Assembly (NCBI GenBank): GCA_008680965.1
Contig: NAKE01000001.1
Span: 1,612,001-1,676,000 of the forward strand
Direction of reading: 5' to 3'
Source of the DNA: Collinsella aerofaciens
GTDB taxonomy: Bacteria > Actinomycetota > Coriobacteriia > Coriobacteriales > Coriobacteriaceae
DNA: 64,000 bases
Under the pieces are notes generated by a model. That model was not told the DNA's origin. It made no database searches and saw only the letters and a list, made by a program, of their open reading frames with translations. The number at the start of each line of letters is the position of its first letter. Position 1 is the first letter of the stretch. The position numbers and the translations under genes were made by a program. Shown here piece by piece: positions 18,088-27,083 of this stretch.

Positions 18088-18987
18088 CTAGTACTCGCGC
18101 GGGCTGTTGACGATCTCGCCGGCGGCGACCTTCTTCAGGTGCTGCCCGTAGACCGACTTGCCGTAGGCCTTGGCGGCCTCCTCCAGCTCGGCGGTCGTGA
18201 TCCAGCCGTTCTCCCAGGCGATCTCCTCGGGCACGGACACGGGCAGGTCCTGGGAGTGCTCCACGGCGCGGACGAACTCCGCGGCCTCGTGCAGGCTCTC
18301 CATGGTGCCGGTGTCCAGCCACGCGTACCCGCGGCCCAGGGTCACCACGGACAGCGTCCCCTCCTCCAGGTACATCTGGTTGAGCGTGGTGATCTCCAGC
18401 TCGCCGCGCGCGGACGGCTTGACCTCATGCGCCTTGGCTGCCACGTCGCCCGGGTAGAAATAGAGTCCGGTGACGGCGTAGGAGCTCTTGGGGCACTCGG
18501 GCTTCTCCTCGATGGAGACGGCCCTCCCCTGCGCATCGAACTCAACGACGCCGAAGCGCTCGGGGTCGTCGACGTGGTAGCCGAAGACCGTGGCCCTCCC
18601 CGACTCGGCGTTCTGGACGGCGCGCGTCAGGTGGCGGGACAGGCCGTTGCCGTAGAAGATGTTGTCGCCGAGCACCAGCGCGCACGGCTCGCCGGCGATG
18701 AACTCCTCGCCGATGGTGAAGGCCTGCGCCAGGCCGTCCGGGCTCGGCTGCTCGGCGTAGGACAGGTTCACGCCGTAGCGCGAGCCGTCCCCGAGCAGGC
18801 GCTCGAAGTTGGGCAGGTCGGTCGGCGTGGAGATGACCAGGATGTCCCGGATGCCCGCCAGCATGAGGGTGCTAAGCGGGTAGTAGATCATGGGCTTGTC
18901 GTAGACCGGCAGCAGCTGCTTGGAGGTCACGAGCGTGAGCGGGTACAGGCGCGTGCCGGACCCGCCGGCGAGGATGATGCCTTTCAT
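18088..18987 (-). CDS. rfbA: Glucose-1-phosphate thymidylyltransferase
   Basis: Makes dTDP-glucose from dTTP and glucose-1-phosphate, the entry step to dTDP-rhamnose. The 299-residue protein starts MKGIILAGGSGTRLYPLT, the nucleotide-binding loop of sugar nucleotidyltransferases, with KPMIYYPLSTLMLAGI next and LGDNIFYG for the metal site; EEKPECPKS follows. The length is normal for RmlA. It is 3 bases downstream of the rhamnosyltransferase-like gene and 19 bases before rfbB. Gene order rfbA-rfbB-rfbCD follows the pathway. Confidence 0.95.
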   Translation of the reverse strand: MKGIILAGGSGTRLYPLTLVTSKQLLPVYDKPMIYYPLSTLMLAGIRDILVISTPTDLPNFERLLGDGSRYGVNLSYAEQPSPDGLAQAFTIGEEFIAGEPCALVLGDNIFYGNGLSRHLTRAVQNAESGRATVFGYHVDDPERFGVVEFDAQGRAVSIEEKPECPKSSYAVTGLYFYPGDVAAKAHEVKPSARGELEITTLNQMYLEEGTLSVVTLGRGYAWLDTGTMESLHEAAEFVRAVEHSQDLPVSVPEEIAWENGWITTAELEEAAKAYGKSVYGQHLKKVAAGEIVNSPREY

Positions 18988-18990
18988 TGG

Positions 18991-19860
18991 CTATAACCTT
19001 TCATTTCTTGCTGCCCTGCGGCCAGCGCGATTTCCGAGAAGGCGGGCGCAGCAATCGACTCCGAAAGCAACGAACTCGCCAAGATTTCCCTCCCGTAGAA
19101 GTTGCGACGAAACCATCTTGGCGAGCCGGCTTCCTTCACCAATCTCACTTGCATGCATGAGTTCGTCTGCATGCGTTTCGAGAAAGAAGCCAACAGCGCG
19201 GTTGCGGGCAAACTGTTGGGATGGCGTCAAGTTATGCGAGTGATAGACCTCTGCACGCGGCTCGTAAGCCACCTTCAACCCTGAGGCGATAAACCTTGCC
19301 GCCATGAGCATGTCCTCGTTGGTGTTAACGTGCTCGAATCCGCCGCATTTGAGATATGCAGTTCGTCGATAAGCGGAACAGGCATCAGATGCAAAAAAAG
19401 TCTTAATACCGAGTTTCTCGAGATCACATTTGGAACGAACGGATGGCCGGTCGGGATAGTTGAAACCACGCACCAGCTGTTCAAAACGTCGGGCATCCGC
19501 CTTAGGCAGCTGCCTGCCGCTTACGAGAGCGATATCGGAATCATCAAGCATGGGAGCAACAAGCCGCTCCAGGTAATCATCAGAAACAGGCACAGCATCT
19601 TGGGTAAGGAAGCATACAAAGTCACCCCTCGACTCCCTTAGTGCCATGTCTCTTGTGGTGCCGTGGTTGAAATCCTGGCGATCAATCTTCAGAAGGCGGA
19701 CTCTTTTGTGCTGCCGGACCAGCTCTATAGTTTTATCTTCCGAAGCGGAATCAACGATAAGGATATCAACCGGCTGAATAGACTGGTGTTCGAGGGCAAT
19801 TAAAAGCCCATCGATTTCATGCTCAGCATTAAGAGTAGGAATGATGACGGATATTTCCAT
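18991..19860 (-). CDS. Rhamnosyltransferase-like family 2 glycosyltransferase
   Basis: A 289-residue GT-A protein. ISVIIPTLNAEHEIDGLL and ILIVDSASEDKTIEL form the donor site. The later DFNHGTTRDMAL, FLTQDAVP and FFASDACSAYRR are the pattern seen in bacterial rhamnosyltransferases, and the gene sits directly upstream of the dTDP-rhamnose genes. It therefore most likely adds rhamnose as an early sugar of the repeat. Its stop and the rfbA start are 3 bases apart. The exact linkage is not readable. Confidence 0.84.
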   Translation of the reverse strand: MEISVIIPTLNAEHEIDGLLIALEHQSIQPVDILIVDSASEDKTIELVRQHKRVRLLKIDRQDFNHGTTRDMALRESRGDFVCFLTQDAVPVSDDYLERLVAPMLDDSDIALVSGRQLPKADARRFEQLVRGFNYPDRPSVRSKCDLEKLGIKTFFASDACSAYRRTAYLKCGGFEHVNTNEDMLMAARFIASGLKVAYEPRAEVYHSHNLTPSQQFARNRAVGFFLETHADELMHASEIGEGSRLAKMVSSQLLREGNLGEFVAFGVDCCARLLGNRAGRRAARNERL

Positions 19861-20562
19861 CTATCGGCCCGTCCTCTCCTTGCCAAACATGGCGCCGAAA
19901 GTGCCAGCAAAACACTTCCAATCCATTCGGAAACAACGGTTCCGCACGTAATGCAATTCGATTTTTTGGCGCAGACCGCTTTCAAATGACGCATCGTTGC
20001 GATCCGTCGCCTGCCATAACCCGGTAATTCCAGGTTGAACCGAAAGAAATACAACCTTATCCTCATCAGAAAAATGCATTTCGAGTTCATCACGCGTAAT
20101 GGGACGAGGACCGATAACGGATAAATCACCATTTAAAACATTAAGAAACTGCGGCATCTCATCGATAGAGCACTTACGAATAAACTGCCCGACCTTAGTG
20201 ATGCGCGGATCGTTATCGACCTTGCGCTCAATTTCCCACTGATGCAGCTGCTCAAATTTTAAATACTTCTGAACATTGCCAGCATCGGCAACCATGCTGC
20301 GCAGCTTAAAGATCTTAATGACCTTGCCATTTTTGCCAATTCGCTCCTGGGTGTACAAGGGACTACCCGGAGACTCTAGACAAATCAGGACGCACACAAG
20401 ACCCACTGGAATGAATAAAATAGCGATCGCCATAAGACTAAACACAAGGTCAAACAGCCTCTTGACGATGCGATACCCAAGCGTACCGCTCGGCTTTATC
20501 TGATTGAAAGCCAGCGCACCAACCGTTGATGTACAACTCTCTGTTACTTCTTTAGCAGCCAC
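19861..20562 (-). CDS. Undecaprenyl-phosphate sugar-phosphate transferase (initiating enzyme)
   Basis: A 233-residue bacterial sugar transferase that loads the first sugar phosphate onto undecaprenyl phosphate. One membrane hairpin (about residues 35-60) is followed by ERIGKNGKVIKIFKLRSM, then DNDPRITKVGQFIRK-type text and SIDEMPQFLNVLNGDLSVIG, all diagnostic. It resembles the catalytic half of WbaP/WcaJ without their N-terminal domains. The start codon is GTG at 20562 with a poor ribosome site. It is the first enzyme gene after the antiterminator and the RNA hairpin at 20575-20592. Confidence 0.92.
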   Translation of the reverse strand: MAAKEVTESCTSTVGALAFNQIKPSGTLGYRIVKRLFDLVFSLMAIAILFIPVGLVCVLICLESPGSPLYTQERIGKNGKVIKIFKLRSMVADAGNVQKYLKFEQLHQWEIERKVDNDPRITKVGQFIRKCSIDEMPQFLNVLNGDLSVIGPRPITRDELEMHFSDEDKVVFLSVQPGITGLWQATDRNDASFESGLRQKIELHYVRNRCFRMDWKCFAGTFGAMFGKERTGR

Positions 20563-20574
20563 AATAAAACTTAC

Positions 20575-20592
20575 GTTCCTGTCCCCAGGAAC
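20575..20592 (-). promoter_or_regulatory. GNRA-capped RNA hairpin in the leader before the first polysaccharide enzyme gene
   Basis: The minus-strand transcript can fold GUUCCUG-GGGA-CAGGAAC: seven perfect pairs closed by a GGGA (GNRA) tetraloop. It lies between the LoaP-like gene and the operon's first enzyme gene. LoaP proteins are known to need a leader RNA hairpin to load on the polymerase, so this is the natural candidate. The 3' arm also contains AGGA, about 14 bases before the GTG start. Confidence 0.5.
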
Positions 20593-20643
20593 CCCCCATC
20601 TATGAATCCAAAAACCAAGTAATTTGCCGGTGCAACGTCTCCC

Positions 20644-21234
20644 TTACGTTTTGCTGGGCACGTCAAGCGGTAGCAGCTCCCTAAATGTGGAGCCACCATC
20701 GCCCACGTCCACCAAGCACCAGCGCTTATGACGATCGATCTTCTTTACACGGGCCTCTTGCCCCACCAAGGGACCCTGCTCTATGTGCAACACGCCGTCT
20801 TCTATGCGCGCCACGCTGTTGCGCACCACACCGTCGTCGTCCAGCACGCTGCGGTACCAGTCCTGCACATCGTCCGGCATGGGCATGTACGCCCGCTCCC
20901 TGCTGCCGGCGATGCGACAACCAAAGCTCAACTGGGCCAAAGCCCTATCGAGCGCGGCTACATCATGCGTGGCGACGAAGAAATATTCCTTGTACATGGG
21001 TTTGGTTTGGAGCGACCAGGCGCCGTCCCGCTTAAACCAGAACTCCTTTTGCATTACAAAAGCGTTCTGCATCAGCTCGTGTGGGATAATACGGCGCACC
21101 TTTTCGCAGGTCTCGCGCTCTTTGCCGTTGGGGGTGTGGACCAGATACCAGCGGACGCGGCCGTGCTGGCTGTTGGTGGTGGCGCCGTTAAATGCGCCCG
21201 GCAGCTTCTCTTGGCGCCGTGCCGTCTGTTCCAT
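20644..21234 (-). CDS. NusG-paralog transcription antiterminator (LoaP/RfaH/UpxY-like)
   Basis: A 196-residue specialised NusG. Residues about 25-120 form the NGN domain: VRWYLVHTPNGKERETCEKV, then KEFWFKRDGAW and PMYKEYFFVATHD. The end (GPLVGQEARVKKIDRHKRWC) is a KOW domain. Members ride RNA polymerase and let it read through terminators in long polysaccharide or antibiotic operons. Being first in this 12-kb operon fits exactly. The start at 21234 has AGAGGGG about 8 bases upstream; the longer frame lacks one. Genus-level naming as loaP is likely but unproven. Confidence 0.85.
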   Translation of the reverse strand: MEQTARRQEKLPGAFNGATTNSQHGRVRWYLVHTPNGKERETCEKVRRIIPHELMQNAFVMQKEFWFKRDGAWSLQTKPMYKEYFFVATHDVAALDRALAQLSFGCRIAGSRERAYMPMPDDVQDWYRSVLDDDGVVRNSVARIEDGVLHIEQGPLVGQEARVKKIDRHKRWCLVDVGDGGSTFRELLPLDVPSKT

Positions 21235-21325
21235 GTTCTCGTCCCCTCTTTTGGATTTGCGATGCACGCAAATGCAAGGGCGTTTAGAACAGGCTTCTCG
21301 CTCGCAGCTAGGCGCATTCGCATAA

Positions 21326-21447
21326 GTACAGGTTTTTGTATCTTTCGACAGACGACATTATACGAGCAATTAATCAGCGTTTGCCCAGATTACGCAAAAT
21401 GTACTGCCAGTAGATGCATCTCCATACCCCTCTACAAAAACCTGTAC
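21326..21447. repeat. 15-bp perfect inverted repeats bracketing the polysaccharide operon promoter region
   Basis: GTACAGGTTTTTGTA at 21326-21340 and its exact reverse complement at 21433-21447 enclose 92 bases. The enclosed DNA is the region immediately before the antiterminator gene and contains a perfect -10 box facing it. The identity stops at exactly 15 bases on both sides. It may be an invertible promoter segment or a paired operator; see findings. Confidence 0.6.
21357..21386 (-). promoter_or_regulatory. Putative promoter of the polysaccharide operon
   Basis: TATAAT on the minus strand at 21357-21362 faces the antiterminator gene about 120 bases away. The -35 region (GGCAAA or GGGCAA at 17-18 bases) is poor, so the promoter may need an activator. 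It lies inside the inverted-repeat segment. Confidence 0.45.
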
Positions 21448-21461
21448 CTTTTTGTGCAACA

Positions 21462-21488
21462 AAAAAAGCCGCTCAACCAGCGGCTTTT
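21462..21488 (-). terminator. Second terminator downstream of thrS
   Basis: AAAAGCCGCT / AGCGGCTTTT hairpin followed on the minus strand by TTTTTTTG. It is a backup for the terminator at 21502-21537 and insulates the polysaccharide promoter. Confidence 0.75.
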
Positions 21489-21501
21489 CTAATTTTGGTA
21501 A

Positions 21502-21537
21502 GAAAAAAGGCGACCGCCCTTTGTGGACGGTCGCCTT
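21502..21537 (-). terminator. thrS terminator
   Basis: AGGCGACCG / CGGTCGCCT hairpin just after the thrS stop, with a T-rich tail TTTTTTCTT on the minus strand. Confidence 0.85.
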
Positions 21538-21560
21538 TGCTAATTGTTGTGAAGCTTGCC

Positions 21561-23324
<1,764 letters not shown>

Positions 23325-23394
23325 GGGTATGTTTTCTCCTCTCGGATGCCTGATGCAAGTGCGTGCGATGCGCTCGGCTTTTTTGACTTGCATC

Positions 23395-23422
23395 ATTATA
23401 GGCAGGTTGCCTTGGTATACAA
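23395..23422 (-). promoter_or_regulatory. thrS promoter
   Basis: TTGTAT (23417-23422 on the minus strand), a 16-base spacer and a perfect TATAAT (23395-23400) lie about 70 bases before the thrS ATG. Confidence 0.6.
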
Positions 23423-23423
23423 G

Positions 23424-23454
23424 CGCCCGCCGCACCTTAATGGCACGGCGGGCG
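23424..23454 (-). terminator. Hairpin after the zinc-ribbon gene
   Basis: CGCCCGCCG pairs with CGGCGGGCG across a 13-base loop. It sits between the zinc-ribbon gene stop (23562) and the thrS promoter. The T tract is weak on the minus strand. Confidence 0.45.
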
Positions 23455-23561
23455 ATTTTCTACGCATGCTTCATCGTGTGGGGCGGGGCTGTGAGGCGCG
23501 CGTGCGGCTTGCGCGTGACGCGCGGCGCCCGTGGCTTACGGCCGGCCCGGCGATGGATGCG

Positions 23562-23993
23562 TTACTGAATACGAGTTCGGCAGTAGGGGCAGACTTTCCA
23601 GTGCGCATCGAGCGGGCGATGGCAGCTGGGGCATACGTTGCGAACCTGGGTATCGCACACCGGGCAGACGACGAAGTCCTTCTCGATGGGCGCGCCGCAC
23701 TGCGGGCAGGTGCCGTACTGGGCAAGCTGGCGCTCGCGCAGGGCCATGTCCAGCTCCTGCTCCTCGCGGTCGGACGCGTAGGAGTGCGGGCGCAGGACCA
23801 GGTAGGCAATGAGGCCTACAAACGGGATGAGGGCGATGATGCCCCATGCCACGTAGGCGCTGGCGCCGCGGCGGCGAGCGTCGATGAACACATAGACGAC
23901 CGACAGCACATACAGGGCGATGATAAAGCCAACGAAGGCATAGACGACGCCCATAAGCTGCGGCGACATGAGCTCGGAGATGTACTTGGACAT
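23562..23993 (-). CDS. Small membrane protein with double zinc ribbon
   Basis: A 143-residue protein with two membrane segments (about residues 13-37 and 46-67) separated by DARRRGAS, then a linker DREEQELDMALRER. The C-terminal half has four Cys pairs (CPQCG, CPVC, CPSC, CPYC), a double zinc-ribbon tail. The start has AAAGG upstream. The membrane part resembles PLDc_N-type segments. It is a single gene between the palindromic repeats and thrS. Its role is unknown; such ribbons usually bind protein or nucleic acid. Confidence 0.75.
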   Translation of the reverse strand: MSKYISELMSPQLMGVVYAFVGFIIALYVLSVVYVFIDARRRGASAYVAWGIIALIPFVGLIAYLVLRPHSYASDREEQELDMALRERQLAQYGTCPQCGAPIEKDFVVCPVCDTQVRNVCPSCHRPLDAHWKVCPYCRTRIQ

Positions 23994-24093
23994 TACGGGT
24001 ACCTTTCGGAATATTTACAGTCCGGTAAAGTTTACCACGGGGTTTGTTTATATGGGACCACGGCTAGGGGCGGGGCTGGTGCGGACACAAACA

Positions 24094-24148
24094 TCTCAAT
24101 CTGTAACAGGTGGGAGCGGAATCCGGGTCTAAACGTTACAGATCGAGA
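24094..24148. repeat. 55-bp palindromic repeat, copy a
   Basis: TCTCAATCTGTAACA and CGTTACAGATCGAGA form a 15-bp imperfect stem around a 25-base loop. A sister copy of the same length follows 80 bases later. Nothing else is seen in the 24000-24366 gap. Confidence 0.7.
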
Positions 24149-24173
24149 CACAGGGGTCCCTCCCCGACTTCAA

Positions 24174-24228
24174 TCTCGATCTGTAACACGTAGGACCGTA
24201 ATTCCCCTCTTACTGTTACAGATCAAGA
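24174..24228. repeat. 55-bp palindromic repeat, copy b
   Basis: TCTCGATCTGTAACA and TGTTACAGATCAAGA form the stem. It has the same arms as copy a apart from single changes, but a different loop. Confidence 0.7.
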
Positions 24229-24366
24229 CGAACGGTTGCCGTAGCTGTCGGCAGACGAGGCCAACATCCGTGCCGGGTCTCCCCTCGCCTGCCGTTGGCG
24301 GGTGTTGCAGGGCTGTTCGCCGCATTGCCGCCGCGCTGGGGGTGTGTAGACCGTAGGATAGTCTTA

Positions 24367-24381
24367 TTGACAGCCTGTCAA
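24367..24381. promoter_or_regulatory. Perfect palindrome before the GlpA-like gene (operator candidate)
   Basis: TTGACAG-C-CTGTCAA is a perfect 7-1-7 palindrome 18 bases before the GTG start of the oxidoreductase gene. It has the size of a dimeric repressor site; no regulator gene is adjacent. Confidence 0.45.
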
Positions 24382-24398
24382 CTCGTCTGGGAGGCACT

Positions 24399-25592
24399 GT
24401 GACAGAAACGTTTGATATCGCGATTGTCGGCGCGGGCATCACGGGATGCGCCATCGCGCGGCAGCTTGCGCGTTTTGACCTGTCCATTTGTGTGGTCGAG
24501 GCGGCCAACGATATCGCGCTGGGCGCGTCGAAGGCCAACGGCGGCCTGGTGCACGCCGGCTACGATCCGACGCCGGGCACGGTAAAGGCGCTGGTCAACG
24601 CCCGTGGTTGCGAGCTATATGGCACGTGGGCCCAGGAGCTAGGCTTTTTGTTCCGCCGCACCGGGTCGATGGTGCTGGGATTTAACGACGAAGACCGCGC
24701 GCACCAAGAGAAGCTGCGGTGCAACGGCCATGCCAACGGCGTGCCCGAGCTGTCAATCGTCGGACCCGACCGCATCCACGAATTAGAGCCGCGGGCCAGT
24801 GCCGAGGCGACGTGCGCGCTGTGGTGTCCCTCCACTGGCTTTGTGGATCCGTTTGAGGTCGCCATTGCCGCGCTGGAGAACGCCGTCGCCAACGGGGTGA
24901 CGTTTATGCGCTCCGCACCGGTGGAAGCGATTGAGGTTGCTGGCAGCGAGGCTACCGACGGGGCTGCGCGCTTTACGCTGGCGACGCCCGCCGGAGACGT
25001 GCGCTGCCGCTATCTGATCAACGCCGCGGGCAACGGTGCCGCGGACATCTCGCATATGGTGGGCGCCGAGGAGTTCCAGATGGTCTGGCGTCAGGGCAAC
25101 ATCGTGGTGCTGGACAAGGAACCGCGCACGCTCATGCCGCTCTACCCGGTGCCGACGCCGATTTCGAAGGGCGTAATCGTCACGGGCACCGTGCACGGCA
25201 ACACCGTGATAACCGCGACAGCCGCCGTGCGCGTGCACGGCGACACGCAGACCTACGCAAGCGATGTGAACGCGCTGCTGACGGGAGCACGCAAGCTGGT
25301 GCCCGATCTGGACACGCGACGCGTGGTACGCGCGTTTGCCGGCGGGCGTCCGGTCATAAAGGGAACGAACGACTTTTTTATTGGACAGTCGGACGTGGTG
25401 CCGGGACTGTTCCAGGCGGCGGGCATTCAGTCGCCAGGCGTGGCGAGCGCGCCGGCCATTGCCGAGCGCATGGAGCACGTGATGCGCGAGGCGGGCGTTG
25501 CTTTGCGCGAACGGGCCGATTGGGATCCGATTCGACACGCGCCGGACGACTTCGACCGTGCGCCGCTTGCACGCAAGGAGGAGCTCATTTGG
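24399..25592 (+). pseudogene. GlpA-like FAD-dependent oxidoreductase, 5' part, cut by an IS3-family element
   Basis: The N-terminal 397 codons of a glycerol-3-phosphate dehydrogenase-like flavoprotein. FDIAIVGAGITGCAIARQLA binds FAD, and GASKANGGLVHAGYD and AGIQSPGVASAPAIAE are typical of the GlpA/LhgO group. GTG 24399 has GGGAGG upstream. The reading frame enters the insertion at 25590 and ends after 29 foreign codons. Joining 25592 to 26810 restores KEELI-ESDPAWGQIVCRC exactly, giving an intact 487-residue protein, so the disruption is recent. It is the first gene of an operon with the genes at 27084 and 28479. Confidence 0.9.
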
Positions 25593-25603
25593 ATTGGCAA
25601 CAC

Positions 25604-26491
25604 CTATTTGGACGATTCCGGGAGGGACAGCCCCGCCTCCCTGAACTCGACCGGCGACATGTAGCCCAGCGTCGAGTGGATCCTGAAGTTGTTGTACCAG
25701 TGCACGTAGTCCGAGAGCTTGGCCCGGAGCTCGCGCGTCGTGCCGAACGTCTCGCGGTGGACGAGCTCGGCCTTCAGTATCCTGTTGGTCGACTCGTCGA
25801 CGGCGTTGTCGTAGGGGCAGCCCTTGGCCGACAGCGACCTCTCTATGCCGAAGGCCTCGAGCATCAGGTCGATCTCGGCGTTGTCGAACTCGCTGCCGCG
25901 GTCCGTGTGGAACACCTCGATGTCCGAGATCGGGAAGGAGAGCGTCGCGAACGCCGACTTGACCAGCCGGGCGTCCTTCCTGGGCCCGGCGGAGTGGCCG
26001 ACGATCTCCCTGTTGTAGAGGTCGACGAGCAGGCAGACGTAGTTCCACGACGCCCCCACGCGCACGTAGGTCAGGTCGCTGCATATATGGGTGCGCGGCG
26101 CCCTGCCGCAGAAGCCGCGCGCGACGACGTTCGGCACGTCGGCCTCGTTGACCGCCCCGGGGTGCACCTTGAACCTCTTCCTGCCGTATGCGCTGACCAG
26201 GCCGTTCTCCCTCATGATGCGGCAGACCCGGCGCCGGCTGACGGTGACGCCCGACCGCTCGAGCGACGCCTTTATCTTGCGCGAGCCGTACCGGCCCTTG
26301 CTGGCGGCGTGGGCCGCGACCACGGCCGGCGCGGCGGGGTCCGGCGCGGCGGGCCGGCCGGGCCGCGAGCGCATGGAGTAGTACGTCGACCTCGCGACGC
26401 CGAGGAGCCTGCACTGCGCTGATATGGGGTAGCGGCCCTCGTTGGCCGCTATGGCCCTCACTTTCGAGCGTATATCAGCGCCGCTTGTTTT
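25604..26491 (-). CDS. IS3-family transposase OrfB (DDE integrase domain)
   Basis: The catalytic part of the transposase, made as an OrfA-OrfB fusion by -1 frameshifting at about 26490, where OrfA reads TTA AAA CAA and the shifted frame reads CTT AAA ACA. An HTH_21-like region (YYSMRSRPGRP, GRYGSRKIKASLERSG) is followed by the rve core. The triad is Asp in SDLTYVRVG, Asp in FHTDRGSEF, and Glu in DESTNRILKAE. The frame extends upstream to 26788, but that part overlaps OrfA and is not coding. The protein appears intact, so the element may be active. Confidence 0.9.
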   Translation of the reverse strand, partial: KTSGADIRSKVRAIAANEGRYPISAQCRLLGVARSTYYSMRSRPGRPAAPDPAAPAVVAAHAASKGRYGSRKIKASLERSGVTVSRRRVCRIMRENGLVSAYGRKRFKVHPGAVNEADVPNVVARGFCGRAPRTHICSDLTYVRVGASWNYVCLLVDLYNREIVGHSAGPRKDARLVKSAFATLSFPISDIEVFHTDRGSEFDNAEIDLMLEAFGIERSLSAKGCPYDNAVDESTNRILKAELVHRETFGTTRELRAKLSDYVHWYNNFRIHSTLGYMSPVEFREAGLSLPESSK

Positions 26492-26745
26492 AAGACGTCG
26501 ACCTCCATCCGGAGCCTGCGGTTCTCGCGCTCGAGCTCCAGGATCCGGTTCTGCTCGGGCGTGCGGTTGTCCGCGGCGCGCGGCGAGCCGGTCGCTTTTA
26601 TCGACTTGATCCACCTCTCCACGGTGCTCTTGCCGAGGTCGTACTCGTCCATGATCTCGCGCTTGGGCTTGCCGGCGTTGTAGAGGTCGACTATCTGCCT
26701 CTTGAACTCGTCGGTGAAATGCCTCGGGTGCCTGGGGTCCCTCAT
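26458..26745 (-). CDS. IS3-family transposase OrfA (helix-turn-helix)
   Basis: A 95-residue DNA-binding partner of the transposase. FTDEFKRQIVDLYNAGKP and DLGKSTVERWIKSI form the helix-turn-helix, and a leucine-zipper-like helix (NRILELERENRRLRMEVDVL) follows. ATG 26745 is preceded by GGGAGG. It overlaps the OrfB frame by about 30 bases for programmed frameshifting. A longer frame to 26943 runs out of the element and is not used. Confidence 0.9.
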   Translation of the reverse strand: MRDPRHPRHFTDEFKRQIVDLYNAGKPKREIMDEYDLGKSTVERWIKSIKATGSPRAADNRTPEQNRILELERENRRLRMEVDVLKQAALIYARK

Positions 26746-26806
26746 ATACGGCCCTCCCGTCTCCTGCGCCCCTCCCGGAACTGTCCACACCAGTGTAGCC
26801 AATCCA

Positions 26807-27082
26807 ATTGAGTCCGACCCTGCATGGGGGCAGATCGTCTGCCGCTGCGAGACGGTGCCCGAGGCCGAGATCGTGGCCGCGATCCGACGCCGCCCGGGCG
26901 CGGTTTCGGTCGAGGGCGTCAAACGCCGCTGCCGCGCGGGCATGGGTCGGTGCCAGAGTGGCTTTTGCCAGAGCCGCGTAGTGGCGATCCTAGCGCGCGA
27001 GCTGGGCTGCGACCCCAGCGAGGTGCTGCTGGAGGATACCGGATCCTGGTTGGTTGAGGGACCGATGAAGGGGGTGCGCTAG
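26807..27082 (+). pseudogene. GlpA-like oxidoreductase, 3' part with BFD-like [2Fe-2S] domain
   Basis: The C-terminal 90 codons of the gene begun at 24399, in frame from GAG at 26810 after the duplicated ATT. IVCRCETVPEAEIVAAI and CRAGMGRCQSGFCQSRV supply the four cysteines of a BFD-like ferredoxin domain, found at the end of GlpA. It ends 1 base before the ATG of the next gene. It cannot be translated with the N-terminal part while the IS remains. Confidence 0.9.
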
Positions 27083-27083
27083 G

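Larger units (their letters stand above)
25590..26806 (-). mobile_element. IS3-family insertion sequence, 1217 bp, 3-bp ATT target duplication
   Basis: Ends carry imperfect inverted repeats of about 36 bases (TGGATTGGC...TTCCGGGAGG at both). ATT precedes the left end (25587-25589) and follows the right end (26807-26809). Two overlapping frames encode OrfA and OrfB transposase. Removing the element and one ATT repairs the host gene. Confidence 0.93.

Noticed and set aside
24094..24228. CRISPR array suspected from the repeated palindromes
   Set aside because: There are only two units, the repeats are palindromes with mismatches, there is no regular spacer series and no cas gene is in the window.
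25592..25664. Natural C-terminus of the GlpA-like protein at 25664
   Set aside because: The last 29 codons lie inside the IS3 element. The true C-terminus with its four cysteines resumes at 26810.
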